DNA from: Chthoniobacterales bacterium
GTDB lineage: Bacteria > Verrucomicrobiota > Verrucomicrobiia > Chthoniobacterales > JACTMZ01
Reading direction: 5' to 3'
Assembly (NCBI GenBank): GCA_014879535.1
Contig: JACSRX010000025.1
Coordinates: 56,914 to 120,913 of the forward strand
DNA length: 64,000 nt
Shown here in pieces: positions 1 through 7,727 of the stretch; position 1 is the first letter of the stretch; each line of letters opens with the position of its first letter. The position numbers were made by a program, and so were the translations under genes. The notes beneath the pieces are model-generated. The model was not told where the DNA came from. It saw nothing but the letters and a program-made list of their open reading frames with translations, and ran no database searches.

Positions 1-1726
1 AAAGTCCAGCGGCTTCCGCATCCTTGCGCGATTGCTCGCGCAGCTTCGCCTGCCCGCTGGTGAATTTGCTGTATTCCCTCCGCGCCTTCTCGCCCATGAA
101 GTCCCAACGCACAAATTCCAGCGCAACCGTCTGTGGTTCCCCAAACTGCACGCGCAATTGCTGCAATCTCTCAAAGAAGAGTTGCAGGCGGTGGCGGACG
201 ATGGGGTTGTTCTGCCTGCCGATGATTTCCCGGACCGCCATTCCCGGCGAGGACGCCATCTGCAACACCGCATCAAGCTGCTGGTCGGGAACGTGCAGCG
301 TCTCCCAGCTGTCACCCATCTTGTGAAGGAACTCGAGGTCGGACGGCACCAGACCTTTGAGCGGGTCGGCGTTCCCACCCAGACGCGCCAACTCATCGGC
401 ATGAAACCGGCTCGGGGCCTGCCCTGAGAGAATCAACCGCTTGAGGATTTCCAACGCCGGCCGACAGAACCGGCTGCGCCCGCCGGTGCGGGGCGGCTTC
501 ACTTCCTCATGGCCGGTCAGGGGCACAAGGCCGAATCTTGCCATGGCGCGGACCCATTGTTTCGCGGTGAAGGACCAAGTCTTGCGCTTCGGGTCATCAA
601 AAATCGCCCGAATCTCCTCCGGCCTCAAGGCGCGTTGCATGCCATCGGGCTGAGCGGCCCTCATGTTCTTCAGCTTCAGCAAGAAAACTGAATCAAAGAC
701 AACACGGCTCTGCGGTGAAGGGTTCGTGGCGGTTTCCGCCGAAATTTTGCACACATTCAACCGCGGAATGAGGGCGCACTTGCAGATGATCCGATTGTCA
801 AACCGGGGAATGCGCTGCGACAAAACGCCTTGGGTGTCGGTATGACTGCCAAGACGGAGCCCATGCGCCTTCCTCAGTTCCGGATACCATGAGGCGTAGG
901 GGCGGCCAGCCGGTCCATGGAGCAGGCAGGCCTCCTTGCCTCGAAGTCCCGGGATCAACTTGGCCGCCGCTGCGACAAGCAGGTGCAGCTCCTTTTCAAC
1001 CAATGCGCGGGGAATAACGTGGTTCCGGGGACTGCGGGCATGGCAGTCGATTCGCAGCGAGAGCTTGTCCGGCCTCTTCGGATTCCAGAGCCCCATCTTC
1101 CAAGCATCGAAATAGCAAGGAAGCCAGAAGGCCTCCTCCGTCGTCATCTCGCGCAACTCTGCCTCAAACCGCAACAGCCTCGAATTGTCTTCCTCATGCT
1201 CCTTCAACTCATCGGCCGAAGCATGTCTCAGGGCCTTGGCCTTCCAAGGGATGTCGGGATCGTAGCCCCGGCGCTGGATGGCGGATCGCAAAGCCTTGTA
1301 GATTTGCCAAGGCTCCAGCGCCTCACCGAGGAGAAGCTTGATCCTCAGCAGGCAGGACGTGTAGCAGGTGCTCTCACCCTTTGCGGGAAACTCCCTCTCC
1401 AATCGCGGGTCGCCGGGTGACTTCAACTCGTAACGACCGGTTTGTGGGTTGCGCCATGTCGTCCTTGTCGCGGGCGGTTCATGTCCCGACTCCCTCCAAA
1501 CCTTCTCCAGCCACTCCTCACGCTTCTTGTGTGCATTGCGTGACCTCAGCATTCGTCTGGCAATAGCCGCGGCCTTCGTCCCGGCAAACTCGGCAGGCAG
1601 CAAAAGAGACTCCACATGCTTGAACTCGCTGGTGCTCTCTTCGCGAACCGCCTCGCCAAGTGAGCCGATTCCGATATCAAATGACCACACGTAACGGTTG
1701 GCTGGGGCTTCGTTCGAGTTATTCAT
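1..1726 (-). CDS. cas9: Cas9 CRISPR-associated endonuclease, N-terminal part (cut by window edge)
   Basis: RNA-guided DNA endonuclease of a type II CRISPR system, open from ATG at 1726 to the window edge: 575 codons without a stop. Residues 13-27 read VWSFDIGIGSLGEAV, a RuvC-I motif with catalytic Asp17. Residues about 51-75 are a basic bridge helix (ARRMLRSRNAHKKREEW). A QRRGYD motif near residue 150 matches the RRGY/F element conserved in Cas9 recognition lobes. RuvC-II lies at about 529-545 (GEPQTVALEFVRWDFMG) with catalytic Glu537. HNH, RuvC-III and the PAM-interacting domain are outside the window. The Glu537 position is like type II-C enzymes (Glu504 in Neisseria Cas9), so a full length near 1,100 residues is inferred. 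Oddities are Glu instead of the usual Trp after the RuvC-I glycine and Trp-Asp after RuvC-II. The gene is read leftwards, so cas1-cas2-array would be expected to the left. Confidence 0.88.
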   Translation of the reverse strand, partial: MNNSNEAPANRYVWSFDIGIGSLGEAVREESTSEFKHVESLLLPAEFAGTKAAAIARRMLRSRNAHKKREEWLEKVWRESGHEPPATRTTWRNPQTGRYELKSPGDPRLEREFPAKGESTCYTSCLLRIKLLLGEALEPWQIYKALRSAIQRRGYDPDIPWKAKALRHASADELKEHEEDNSRLLRFEAELREMTTEEAFWLPCYFDAWKMGLWNPKRPDKLSLRIDCHARSPRNHVIPRALVEKELHLLVAAAAKLIPGLRGKEACLLHGPAGRPYASWYPELRKAHGLRLGSHTDTQGVLSQRIPRFDNRIICKCALIPRLNVCKISAETATNPSPQSRVVFDSVFLLKLKNMRAAQPDGMQRALRPEEIRAIFDDPKRKTWSFTAKQWVRAMARFGLVPLTGHEEVKPPRTGGRSRFCRPALEILKRLILSGQAPSRFHADELARLGGNADPLKGLVPSDLEFLHKMGDSWETLHVPDQQLDAVLQMASSPGMAVREIIGRQNNPIVRHRLQLFFERLQQLRVQFGEPQTVALEFVRWDFMGEKARREYSKFTSGQAKLREQSRKDAEAAGL

Positions 1727-1969
1727 AGGATGTTCGAGGGATGGTTTGGTTCTGCGTTCACACGCTCCGCTTCATCACGATCAACCCAACCAGAGTGTCA
1801 GAGCGACGTGAGCGCGACATGCCAGACATGAGGCGCGCAAATCGCCAATCATTCAAGCCCAACTCGGGTTTATGACACAGAAAGGCGGAAGAACGAAAAG
1901 GAAGAGGTCGGAACGTAAAGCGCAGAATGCTGGAATGCGGCGCAAACCCTTGCGCCGGTAATCAGCCCT
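1727..1969. other. Intergenic region upstream of cas9 and downstream of psuG
   Basis: Longest gene-free stretch of the window (243 bases), with visibly lower GC than its right-hand neighbours. It must contain the cas9 promoter and could hold a tracrRNA. I see no repeated 30-40 base unit and no convincing anti-repeat. Besides the hairpin at 1938-1957 there is only a 6-base-pair stem at 1855-1860/1866-1871 (one G-U pair). No clear -35/-10 pair can be assigned. Confidence 0.5.
1938..1957. terminator. Hairpin, possible terminator of psuG
   Basis: Perfect 8-base-pair inverted repeat CGGCGCAA/TTGCGCCG with a 4-base loop, 12 bases beyond the psuG stop codon on the minus strand. Neither side has a T-run, so it would be a weak intrinsic terminator or a 3'-end stabiliser. 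It could also belong to an RNA in the cas9 upstream region. Confidence 0.4.
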
Positions 1970-2878
1970 TCAGCCCTTCGCATACGCCGTCGCGATCTGC
2001 GCGGCCACGCGGGCGTTGTTCTTCACCAAAGCGATATTGGCCTGGAGCGAGCGACCCTTGGTCGCCCGGACGATCTCCCCGAGCAGAAACGGGGTCACAT
2101 CCTTGCCGCGGATCCCGAGTCGTGCGGCTTCCTGCAGGGCGCTCGCAATGACCGGTTCGATTTCCGAGGCGGGAATCTCGTCTTCCTCGGGGATCGGGTT
2201 CGCCACGACCACCGCGCCAACCAAACCGAGCTCCCACTTCGAGCGCATGATGGCCGCCACGTCTTCCGGGGTGTCGGCTCGCATGGGCACCTTCAAGCCG
2301 CTCGACCGCGAATAGAAGGCGGGGAATTCCCCCGTGCCGTAGCCGATCACCGGGACGCCGTCGGTCTCGAGACGTTCGAGCGTGAGAGGCAGATCGAGGA
2401 TCGCCTTCGCCCCCGCGGTCACCAGCGCCACGTTGCTCCGCGTCATTTCGGTGAGGTCGGCGGAGACATCGAAGGTTTCCTCCGCGCCGCGATGCACGCC
2501 GCCCATGCCGCCGGTGGCGAAAACCGGGATGCCGGCCATGGCCGCGATCCGCATCGTGGCCGCTACGGTGGTCGCCCCGTCGAGACGCTTCCCGGCCACA
2601 AACGGAAGATCACGGACGGAGACTTTGATGATCTGAGGTCCGTCACTTCCAAAACGCTCGATCTCCTCGGGGGTCAGACCGGCCCGCAACACTCCGCCCA
2701 GAACGGCAATCGTCGCCGGGACGGCTCCGTTCTCGCGCACGACATCCTCCACCGCGCACGCGGTCTCCACGTTGGCGGGATAGGCCATGCCGTGCGCGAT
2801 GATCGTGGATTCAAGCGCGACCACCGGACGCCCGGCATCCAAGGCGGCCTTCACTTCGGGGGAGCAGACAACTTTCAT
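1970..2878 (-). CDS. psuG: Pseudouridine-5'-phosphate glycosidase
   Basis: Cleaves the C-C glycosidic bond of pseudouridine 5'-phosphate to uracil and ribose 5-phosphate. The 302 residues match the family length. Visible hallmarks are VALESTIIAHGMAYP at 20-34 with catalytic Glu23, a GGVHRG motif followed by DVSADL, and VTAGAKAILDLPLTLE with a conserved Lys. The ATG overlaps the thiE stop codon as ATGA, so it is translated with thiE. The usual partner, pseudouridine kinase PsuK, is not in this window. Its position at the end of an accBC-thiE operon is unusual. Confidence 0.93.
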   Translation of the reverse strand: MKVVCSPEVKAALDAGRPVVALESTIIAHGMAYPANVETACAVEDVVRENGAVPATIAVLGGVLRAGLTPEEIERFGSDGPQIIKVSVRDLPFVAGKRLDGATTVAATMRIAAMAGIPVFATGGMGGVHRGAEETFDVSADLTEMTRSNVALVTAGAKAILDLPLTLERLETDGVPVIGYGTGEFPAFYSRSSGLKVPMRADTPEDVAAIMRSKWELGLVGAVVVANPIPEEDEIPASEIEPVIASALQEAARLGIRGKDVTPFLLGEIVRATKGRSLQANIALVKNNARVAAQIATAYAKG

Positions 2879-3501
2879 GGTGTGAATGCCGCGCGGGTTG
2901 CACGCACGGCGCTGGGGATATCATCCGCCTGAAGCCAGCCGGACACAATGACAACACGCTGCGCGCTGGCGGCGATCACCTCGGGCAGATTCCCCGGCTT
3001 GATCCCCCCGATGCAAAACACCGGGATTTTCACCGTGGAACACACCTTGGCGATGTCCCCCAGCCCGATGGGCAGGCGCCCCGGTTTGGTCGGGGTGGCA
3101 AAAAGGGGACCGAAGCCGATGTAATCCGCCCCATTGGCTGCCGCGGCCAGGGCCTGCTCGAAACTGTGGGTGGATTTGCCGATCAGGCACTCCCGTCCGG
3201 CAGCCCGGCGAGCTTCGGCCACGGACATGTCATCGTGCCCGACATGAGCCCCCTCCGCCGGAACGTCGCGCAACAGCCCGGGGTGGTCGTTGAGGATGAG
3301 CGGAACCCCGGCCGCCCGGGTCAGCCCATGAATCTCCCGGGCCAAGTCCGCGATCAATTGCAGCGGGGCGCCCTTGGCGCGCAGTTGAAGGACATCCACG
3401 CCCCCTTCCAAAAGGCGTTCGGCCGCCACCGGCGCCGTCTCGGCGGACAGGTAGCCCAGATCCACAATCCCGTAGAGCCGCGCGGCGGCCAGCGGCTTCA
3501 C
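2875..3501 (-). CDS. thiE: Thiamine-phosphate synthase
   Basis: Joins 4-amino-2-methyl-5-pyrimidinylmethyl diphosphate and thiazole phosphate to thiamine phosphate. The TIM-barrel landmarks are in order: [13 protein letters not shown] (LRxK), [39 protein letters not shown] and IGGI, ending with a VSG phosphate loop. I start at the GTG at 3501, which overlaps the accC stop as GTGA. This gives 208 residues, the normal size, and begins just before the first family motif. A longer in-frame reading exists but runs inside accC. The 3' end overlaps psuG by ATGA. No TPP riboswitch lies upstream. Confidence 0.9.
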   Translation of the reverse strand: MKPLAAARLYGIVDLGYLSAETAPVAAERLLEGGVDVLQLRAKGAPLQLIADLAREIHGLTRAAGVPLILNDHPGLLRDVPAEGAHVGHDDMSVAEARRAAGRECLIGKSTHSFEQALAAAANGADYIGFGPLFATPTKPGRLPIGLGDIAKVCSTVKIPVFCIGGIKPGNLPEVIAASAQRVVIVSGWLQADDIPSAVRATRAAFTP

Positions 3502-4856
3502 TTTTTCGGAGCGCGTTCGGCCAGCATCTTCTCCACGAAACCCGTGTCGTATTTGCCGGCGATGAAATCCTTGTGCCGCATGATCTCCTGCTGGAAGGGA
3601 ATCGTCGTCTTGATGCCCGTGATCATGTATTCGCCGAGCGCGCGGCTCATGCGGGCGATGGCCTGCTCGCGTGACGAGGCGTGGACGATCAGCTTGGCGA
3701 TCATCGAATCGTAGTTCGGCGGGATCGGGTAGCCCGCGTAGGCATGGGAGTCGATGCGGACGCCGCGGCCGCCCGGCGCGTAATAGAGATCGATGGTGCC
3801 GGGGCTGGGTGCGAAATTGTTCTCCGGGTCCTCCGCATTGATGCGGCACTCGATGGAGTGGTGGCGGGGAACCGCGTTAAGCACATGGTGGGAAAGAGGC
3901 TCGCCGGAGGCGATCTGGAGCTGCTGCTTCACCAAGTCGCACCCGTAAACCTCCTCGGTGATCGGGTGCTCCACCTGGATGCGCGTGTTCATCTCCATGA
4001 AGTAGTAATTGCCCTGGTCGTCCACGAGAAATTCGATCGTGCCGGCGTTCTCGTAGCCGACCGCCTCGACCAGACGCAGCGACGCGTCTCCCATCTTCTT
4101 GCGCAGTTCCTTGGTCATGATCGGCGAAGGGCATTCCTCGATGATCTTCTGGTTGCGGCGCTGCACGGAACAGTCGCGCTCACCAAGATGCACGGCGTTG
4201 CCCTTGCTGTCCGCGATGAGCTGGAACTCGATGTGGTGCGGATTCTGGACGAACTTCTCGATGTAAACCGCCGGGTTGCCGAACGCCTTCTCGGCCTCGG
4301 TGCGCGCGCTGTGGTAGCCCTTGACCAAGGTCACCTCGTTGTGGGCGACACGCATTCCGCGTCCGCCCCCGCCCGCCACCGCCTTGACCATCACCGGGAA
4401 CCCGATTTTCCGCGCCACGCGCAGGGCCTCCCCTTCGCTCTCGATGATTCCGTCGCTGCCGGGTGTGACCGGAACCCCGGCCTTGATCGCCTGCTGGCGC
4501 GCCATGTTCTTGTCGCCCATCAGGCGGATGGCCTCGGGCGACGGTCCGACGAACTTGATCTTGCAGCTGCCGCAGACCTCGGCGAAGTGGGCGTTCTCCG
4601 CCAGGAAACCGTAGCCGGGATGGATGGCGTCGGCATCGGCGATTTCGGCCGCGCTGATGATGCGGTCGATCTTGAGGTAGCTCTGCGGACTCGGGGCCGG
4701 CCCGATGCAGATCGCCTCATCGGCGAGCTGCACATGGAGGGAATCGATGTCGGCCTCGGAATAGACCGCGATGCTTCGTATGCCGAGCTCTTTGCAGGCG
4801 CGGATGATGCGGAGCGCGATCTCGCCGCGGTTGGCGATGAGGAGACGTTTGATCAT
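3498..4856 (-). CDS. accC: Acetyl-CoA carboxylase, biotin carboxylase subunit
   Basis: ATP-dependent carboxylation of the biotin on AccB, the first step of fatty acid synthesis. 452 residues, collinear with the E. coli enzyme. It starts [17 protein letters not shown], has the glycine-rich ATP-grasp loop AGGGGRGM at 161-168, and [11 protein letters not shown] at about 227-237. The metal and biotin site residues Glu288, Asn290 and Arg292 fall at the E. coli numbers, followed by ECRINAED. It lies 33 bases downstream of accB and its stop overlaps the thiE start. The carboxyltransferase subunits accA and accD are not here, as usual for split bacterial ACC loci. Confidence 0.97.
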   Translation of the reverse strand: MIKRLLIANRGEIALRIIRACKELGIRSIAVYSEADIDSLHVQLADEAICIGPAPSPQSYLKIDRIISAAEIADADAIHPGYGFLAENAHFAEVCGSCKIKFVGPSPEAIRLMGDKNMARQQAIKAGVPVTPGSDGIIESEGEALRVARKIGFPVMVKAVAGGGGRGMRVAHNEVTLVKGYHSARTEAEKAFGNPAVYIEKFVQNPHHIEFQLIADSKGNAVHLGERDCSVQRRNQKIIEECPSPIMTKELRKKMGDASLRLVEAVGYENAGTIEFLVDDQGNYYFMEMNTRIQVEHPITEEVYGCDLVKQQLQIASGEPLSHHVLNAVPRHHSIECRINAEDPENNFAPSPGTIDLYYAPGGRGVRIDSHAYAGYPIPPNYDSMIAKLIVHASSREQAIARMSRALGEYMITGIKTTIPFQQEIMRHKDFIAGKYDTGFVEKMLAERAPKK

Positions 4857-4889
4857 GGTCGCTGTGGAACCGGCGCGGGGGTTGCGCGG

Positions 4890-5342
4890 TTACTTGAGGC
4901 GGAAAAGCGCCTGACCGAACTGAACCGGCTGTCCGTTCTCTGCCGCGATTTCGGTGACCACGCCGGCAATCTCGGCCTTGATCTCGTTCATCACCTTCAT
5001 GGCCTCGATGATGCAGACCACCGTGTCCGGGGTCACTTCCTGCCCGGGGCTCACGAACGGCGGGGATTCCGGCGACGGCGAGAGGTAGAAGGTGCCGACC
5101 ATCGGCGAGATGATTTCCTTGCCGGGCGCTGCAGGCTTCGCCTCTTGGGCGGCCGGAGCGGCAGCAGGTGCCGGGGCGGCGGCCACCGGAGCCGGTGGAG
5201 CCGCGGGCGCATAGGCCAAGGCGGGCTGGTAAGCAGACTCCTTGGCGAGGGAAATACGGAACCCGTCTTTCTCCATTTCGAAGGCCGTAAGGCCGTTTTT
5301 CTTCATCAAATCGATGAGGGCTTTGATTTCTTTGATATCCAC
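4890..5342 (-). CDS. accB: Acetyl-CoA carboxylase, biotin carboxyl carrier protein
   Basis: Carries the biotin that shuttles carboxyl groups between AccC and the carboxyltransferase. 150 residues: an N-terminal segment with the typical [18 protein letters not shown] beginning, an Ala/Pro-rich linker at about 40-75, and a C-terminal biotinyl domain with the EAMKVMNE motif, placing the biotinylated lysine at Lys116. The start codon is GTG at 5342, supported by an AAAGGAG ribosome binding site 7 bases upstream. It heads the accB-accC-thiE-psuG run. The 54 bases upstream contain no convincing promoter, so read-through from the deiminase gene is possible. Confidence 0.96.
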   Translation of the reverse strand: MDIKEIKALIDLMKKNGLTAFEMEKDGFRISLAKESAYQPALAYAPAAPPAPVAAAPAPAAAPAAQEAKPAAPGKEIISPMVGTFYLSPSPESPPFVSPGQEVTPDTVVCIIEAMKVMNEIKAEIAGVVTEIAAENGQPVQFGQALFRLK

Positions 5343-5396
5343 GGTGGCTCCTTTGTTTTCTGGGGTGGGCGAGGATGTGTTCCCCCGTCCGTCGAG

Positions 5397-6437
5397 TCAA
5401 GACTGCGGCGGGGCGGGCTGCTGCTGGCTCAGGCAATGGACCGAGCCGAGGCCGATGATCAGGTCGCGGCAGTCCACCGGCACGACCTTTCGTCCGGGAA
5501 ACAGAGTCGCCAGCACCGCTGCCGCCTCCGCGTCGCGCGGGTCATCAAAAGCCGGCATGAGCACCCCGCCGTTGACCACGAGGAAATTGGCGTAGCTGGC
5601 GGGCAAACGCTGGCCCTCATATTCCAGCCGTCGCGCGGGCATCGGCAGCGAGACAATCTCCAGAGGCTGCCCGTCCTCGTCGTGCAAAGTCTGCAGGGCG
5701 GCGACATTCTCCCTCAGGATCGCATGGTTCGGATCCTGCGGGTCATCCTCCACCACGGTCACCACGCGGGATTGGGCCACGAAGCGCGTGAGATCGTCGA
5801 TATGGCCGTCCGTGTCGTCTCCCTCGATCCCGTCGTCAAGCCAGAGGATGTTCCCTGCGCCGAGCCAACCGCGGAGGTTTTCCCCAATCTGCGCCTGCGA
5901 GAGATGCGGGTTGCGGTTCGGGTTGAGCAGGCAGCTCCGCGTGGTCAGCAGCGAGCCGGTGCCATTGACCTCGATCGACCCGCCCTCGAGCACCATCGGG
6001 TTCGTGAAACACCGCATGCCGAGCCGTTCCGCCAAGCGCGACGGCACCTTTCGATCATGGTCTGTGCCCTCGTATTTCCCCCCCCAGGCGTTGAAGTCGA
6101 AATCCACCACCGCCACCTCCCCGGTCCTGTCGTTGACGAGGAAAACCGGCCCATGGTCCCGGCACCACGGCTCGTTCGTCGGCACATGGAAATACTCCAC
6201 GGCATCACACCGGCCCACATGCCGCCGGACCTCGGCCTCCTCGTCCGCGTCCATCACATTGATCCGCACCGGTTCGAACTCCGCCGCGGCCCGGACCAGT
6301 GCCGCCATGGCTCCCGGAATGCGCTCATAGGCCCCCGGGAAACTTATCCCTCCCGGGTGCGGCCACGAGAACCACACGGCTTCATGGGGCTCCCACTCCG
6401 CCGGCATGCGGAACCCGAGTTCGGCTGGTCTCTCCAT
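5397..6437 (-). CDS. aguA: Agmatine deiminase / peptidyl-arginine deiminase family protein
   Basis: Likely hydrolyses agmatine to N-carbamoylputrescine for polyamine synthesis. Motifs of the PAD_porph family are in order: AEWEPHEAVWFSWPH, NEPWCRDHGPVF, NAWGGKY, VLEGGSIEVNG, GDDTDGHIDD and C-terminal GLGSVHCLSQQ with the catalytic Cys. I start at ATG 6437 (346 residues), where family similarity begins with MERPAELGFRMPAEW. A GTG start at 6515 would add 26 residues without family character. The partner N-carbamoylputrescine amidohydrolase (aguB) is not in the window. It lies 54 bases upstream of accB on the same strand. Confidence 0.87.
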   Translation of the reverse strand: MERPAELGFRMPAEWEPHEAVWFSWPHPGGISFPGAYERIPGAMAALVRAAAEFEPVRINVMDADEEAEVRRHVGRCDAVEYFHVPTNEPWCRDHGPVFLVNDRTGEVAVVDFDFNAWGGKYEGTDHDRKVPSRLAERLGMRCFTNPMVLEGGSIEVNGTGSLLTTRSCLLNPNRNPHLSQAQIGENLRGWLGAGNILWLDDGIEGDDTDGHIDDLTRFVAQSRVVTVVEDDPQDPNHAILRENVAALQTLHDEDGQPLEIVSLPMPARRLEYEGQRLPASYANFLVVNGGVLMPAFDDPRDAEAAAVLATLFPGRKVVPVDCRDLIIGLGSVHCLSQQQPAPPQS

Positions 6438-6523
6438 GCGCGTATCTCGTCCGGCCACACGGGAAAATGCAAGCCGCGGCCGCAATGGGAGGCCTCCCAA
6501 ATGCTCCCCCGCCACGCAGAAAA

Positions 6524-6820
6524 CTACTGCGGCATGCTCTCCAACGCCCTCACATCACCCCACTGAACGAGCTTGCCATCCCGCAGGTAAACGAGCACCT
6601 CCCCCCACTTGGGGTCCTCGAAACGAAGCACCTCCACACGCACATTGGTCGAATCCTCCCGTGCGGCGACCGTGCGGTGGCCGACACCGAGAGTTTGAAT
6701 GACCCGCTCCTTGCTCATCCCAAACTCCAGCATCTGAACCCGAGAATCCAGAGTGCTGGCGCACCCGGTCAGCAGTGCCCATGCCAGCCCGAGACCGGCA
6801 AGATGGATGATGCCCTTCAT
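6524..6820 (-). CDS. Small lipoprotein, BamE/SmpA-like fold suspected
   Basis: 98 residues starting MKGIIHLAGLGLAWALLTGC, a lipoprotein signal with lipobox LLTGC and acylation expected at Cys20. The mature part holds FGMSKERVIQTLG, the pattern seen at the start of BamE/SmpA-type domains, followed by a short beta-rich region ending in LVQWGDVRA. That suggests an outer-membrane or periplasmic small lipoprotein; assignment to BamE itself is not justified. I chose the internal ATG because it directly precedes the signal sequence; the longer reading from 6886 adds a non-signal-like leader. The 86 bases to the deiminase gene show no terminator. Confidence 0.7.
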   Translation of the reverse strand: MKGIIHLAGLGLAWALLTGCASTLDSRVQMLEFGMSKERVIQTLGVGHRTVAAREDSTNVRVEVLRFEDPKWGEVLVYLRDGKLVQWGDVRALESMPQ

Positions 6821-6933
6821 TGATGCGGAATTTTTAGCCTTCCCGGCACCGACAATCAAGTGGCCCGCGTCCGTTCCGGGGTGCAAATCCCGGCTGGAAT
6901 TCGCCCCTCCGACCGCTCATAAACTCGGCCGCC

Positions 6934-7215
6934 ATGAAAACACTGCAACTCCTCGCCCTCATTTCTGCGATGACCCTCAGCGCCAATGCCGGAACCCTCG
7001 AACCTGCCAAGGACAGCACACAGGCAACCGTGCTGCAGTCGCAGGTCGGCAAGCCGGTCGAGCTTCTACTCAACTCCGGCGGCAAAATCGGCGGCAAGGT
7101 CACGCTCGTGGGCGACAATGTTGTTCATCTCTCATCCCTCACCGGCATGGAGATGTATGAGGCCACGGTGTCGATCGGCGACATCAGCGCCGTCATTGTC
7201 CGCTCGACAAAGTAA
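6934..7215 (+). CDS. Small secreted protein with Sm-like barrel pattern
   Basis: 93 residues with a clear signal peptide (MKTLQLLALISAMTLSANAG, cleavage expected near residue 19). The mature segment (VELLLNSGGKIGGKVTLVGD, then MEMYEATVSIGDISAVIV) alternates hydrophobic and polar residues like a small beta-barrel of the Sm/SH3 type. No enzyme motif is visible and no function is proposed. It is divergent from the lipoprotein gene upstream (113 bases between starts) and ends 24 bases before the convergent EamA gene. Confidence 0.7.
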   Translation: MKTLQLLALISAMTLSANAGTLEPAKDSTQATVLQSQVGKPVELLLNSGGKIGGKVTLVGDNVVHLSSLTGMEMYEATVSIGDISAVIVRSTK

Positions 7216-7239
7216 CCAAAATGATGGCGCAACGCGGGC

Positions 7240-7680
7240 TCAACTCCGGTTGGCCACGAAGACCACCGTCACGCCACCCAGGATCATGACACCCCCGATG
7301 AGCGTCGGGAGGTTGAGCTGTGTCTCGCGGAAAAACAGCCACGCAAACACCGCGACGAAGAACGGATAGGAAATCTCGATCAAGGACGCGATCGTTGCGT
7401 TTTTCTCGCCGATCGCCATGTAGATGAGCAGGGCACCCGCTGCCGAAGTGACCACCGCGATGACCAGCCATATCCAGTCGGCGCCGAGTCCCCTCACCTC
7501 AAGGGCAACGCCGGACATCTTCCCGGTGGCGCCCAAGGCCACCGCAGCCGCGGCCGCACTGAACACGGCGTAGCAGAAGAAAAGCGCCAGAGGCGTCAGC
7601 CCCCGATCGATCGCGCGGCCGCTGGCCGCATAGCTCACACCCCAAAGCACCGCCGCCGAGAACGCATAGACAATCCACAT
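7240..7680 (-). CDS. Single-domain EamA-family membrane protein
   Basis: 146 residues with about five hydrophobic helices starting MWIVYAFSAAVLWGVSY, the typical first helix of EamA (drug/metabolite transporter) domains, and ending GGVMILGGVTVVFV, a typical last helix. Usual members have two such repeats (about 290 residues); this has one, so it probably works as a dimer or is a truncated member. Substrate unknown. It is 47 bases downstream of the adenylate cyclase gene on the same strand. No strong ribosome binding site precedes the ATG at 7680, so the start is moderately certain. Confidence 0.75.
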   Translation of the reverse strand: MWIVYAFSAAVLWGVSYAASGRAIDRGLTPLALFFCYAVFSAAAAAVALGATGKMSGVALEVRGLGADWIWLVIAVVTSAAGALLIYMAIGEKNATIASLIEISYPFFVAVFAWLFFRETQLNLPTLIGGVMILGGVTVVFVANRS

Positions 7681-7727
7681 GCCGCCAAACTGCCAAATCC
7701 CCGCGCACAATCCAGCCGGAAGCACCG

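Noticed and set aside
1..1700. Several plus-strand readings of 60-167 codons
   Set aside because: They are antisense to the uninterrupted cas9 reading and have no motifs.
1727..1969. CRISPR array next to cas9
   Set aside because: No repeated unit is present in this stretch or anywhere else I examined in the window.
5343..5396. TPP riboswitch for the operon containing thiE
   Set aside because: The leader is only 54 bases and lacks the conserved TPP-aptamer segments; none is seen upstream of thiE either.
3681..6566. 961-codon plus-strand reading across accC, accB and the deiminase
   Set aside because: It is antisense to three genes with complete family motifs; long open frames opposite high-GC genes are expected and the translation shows no domain.
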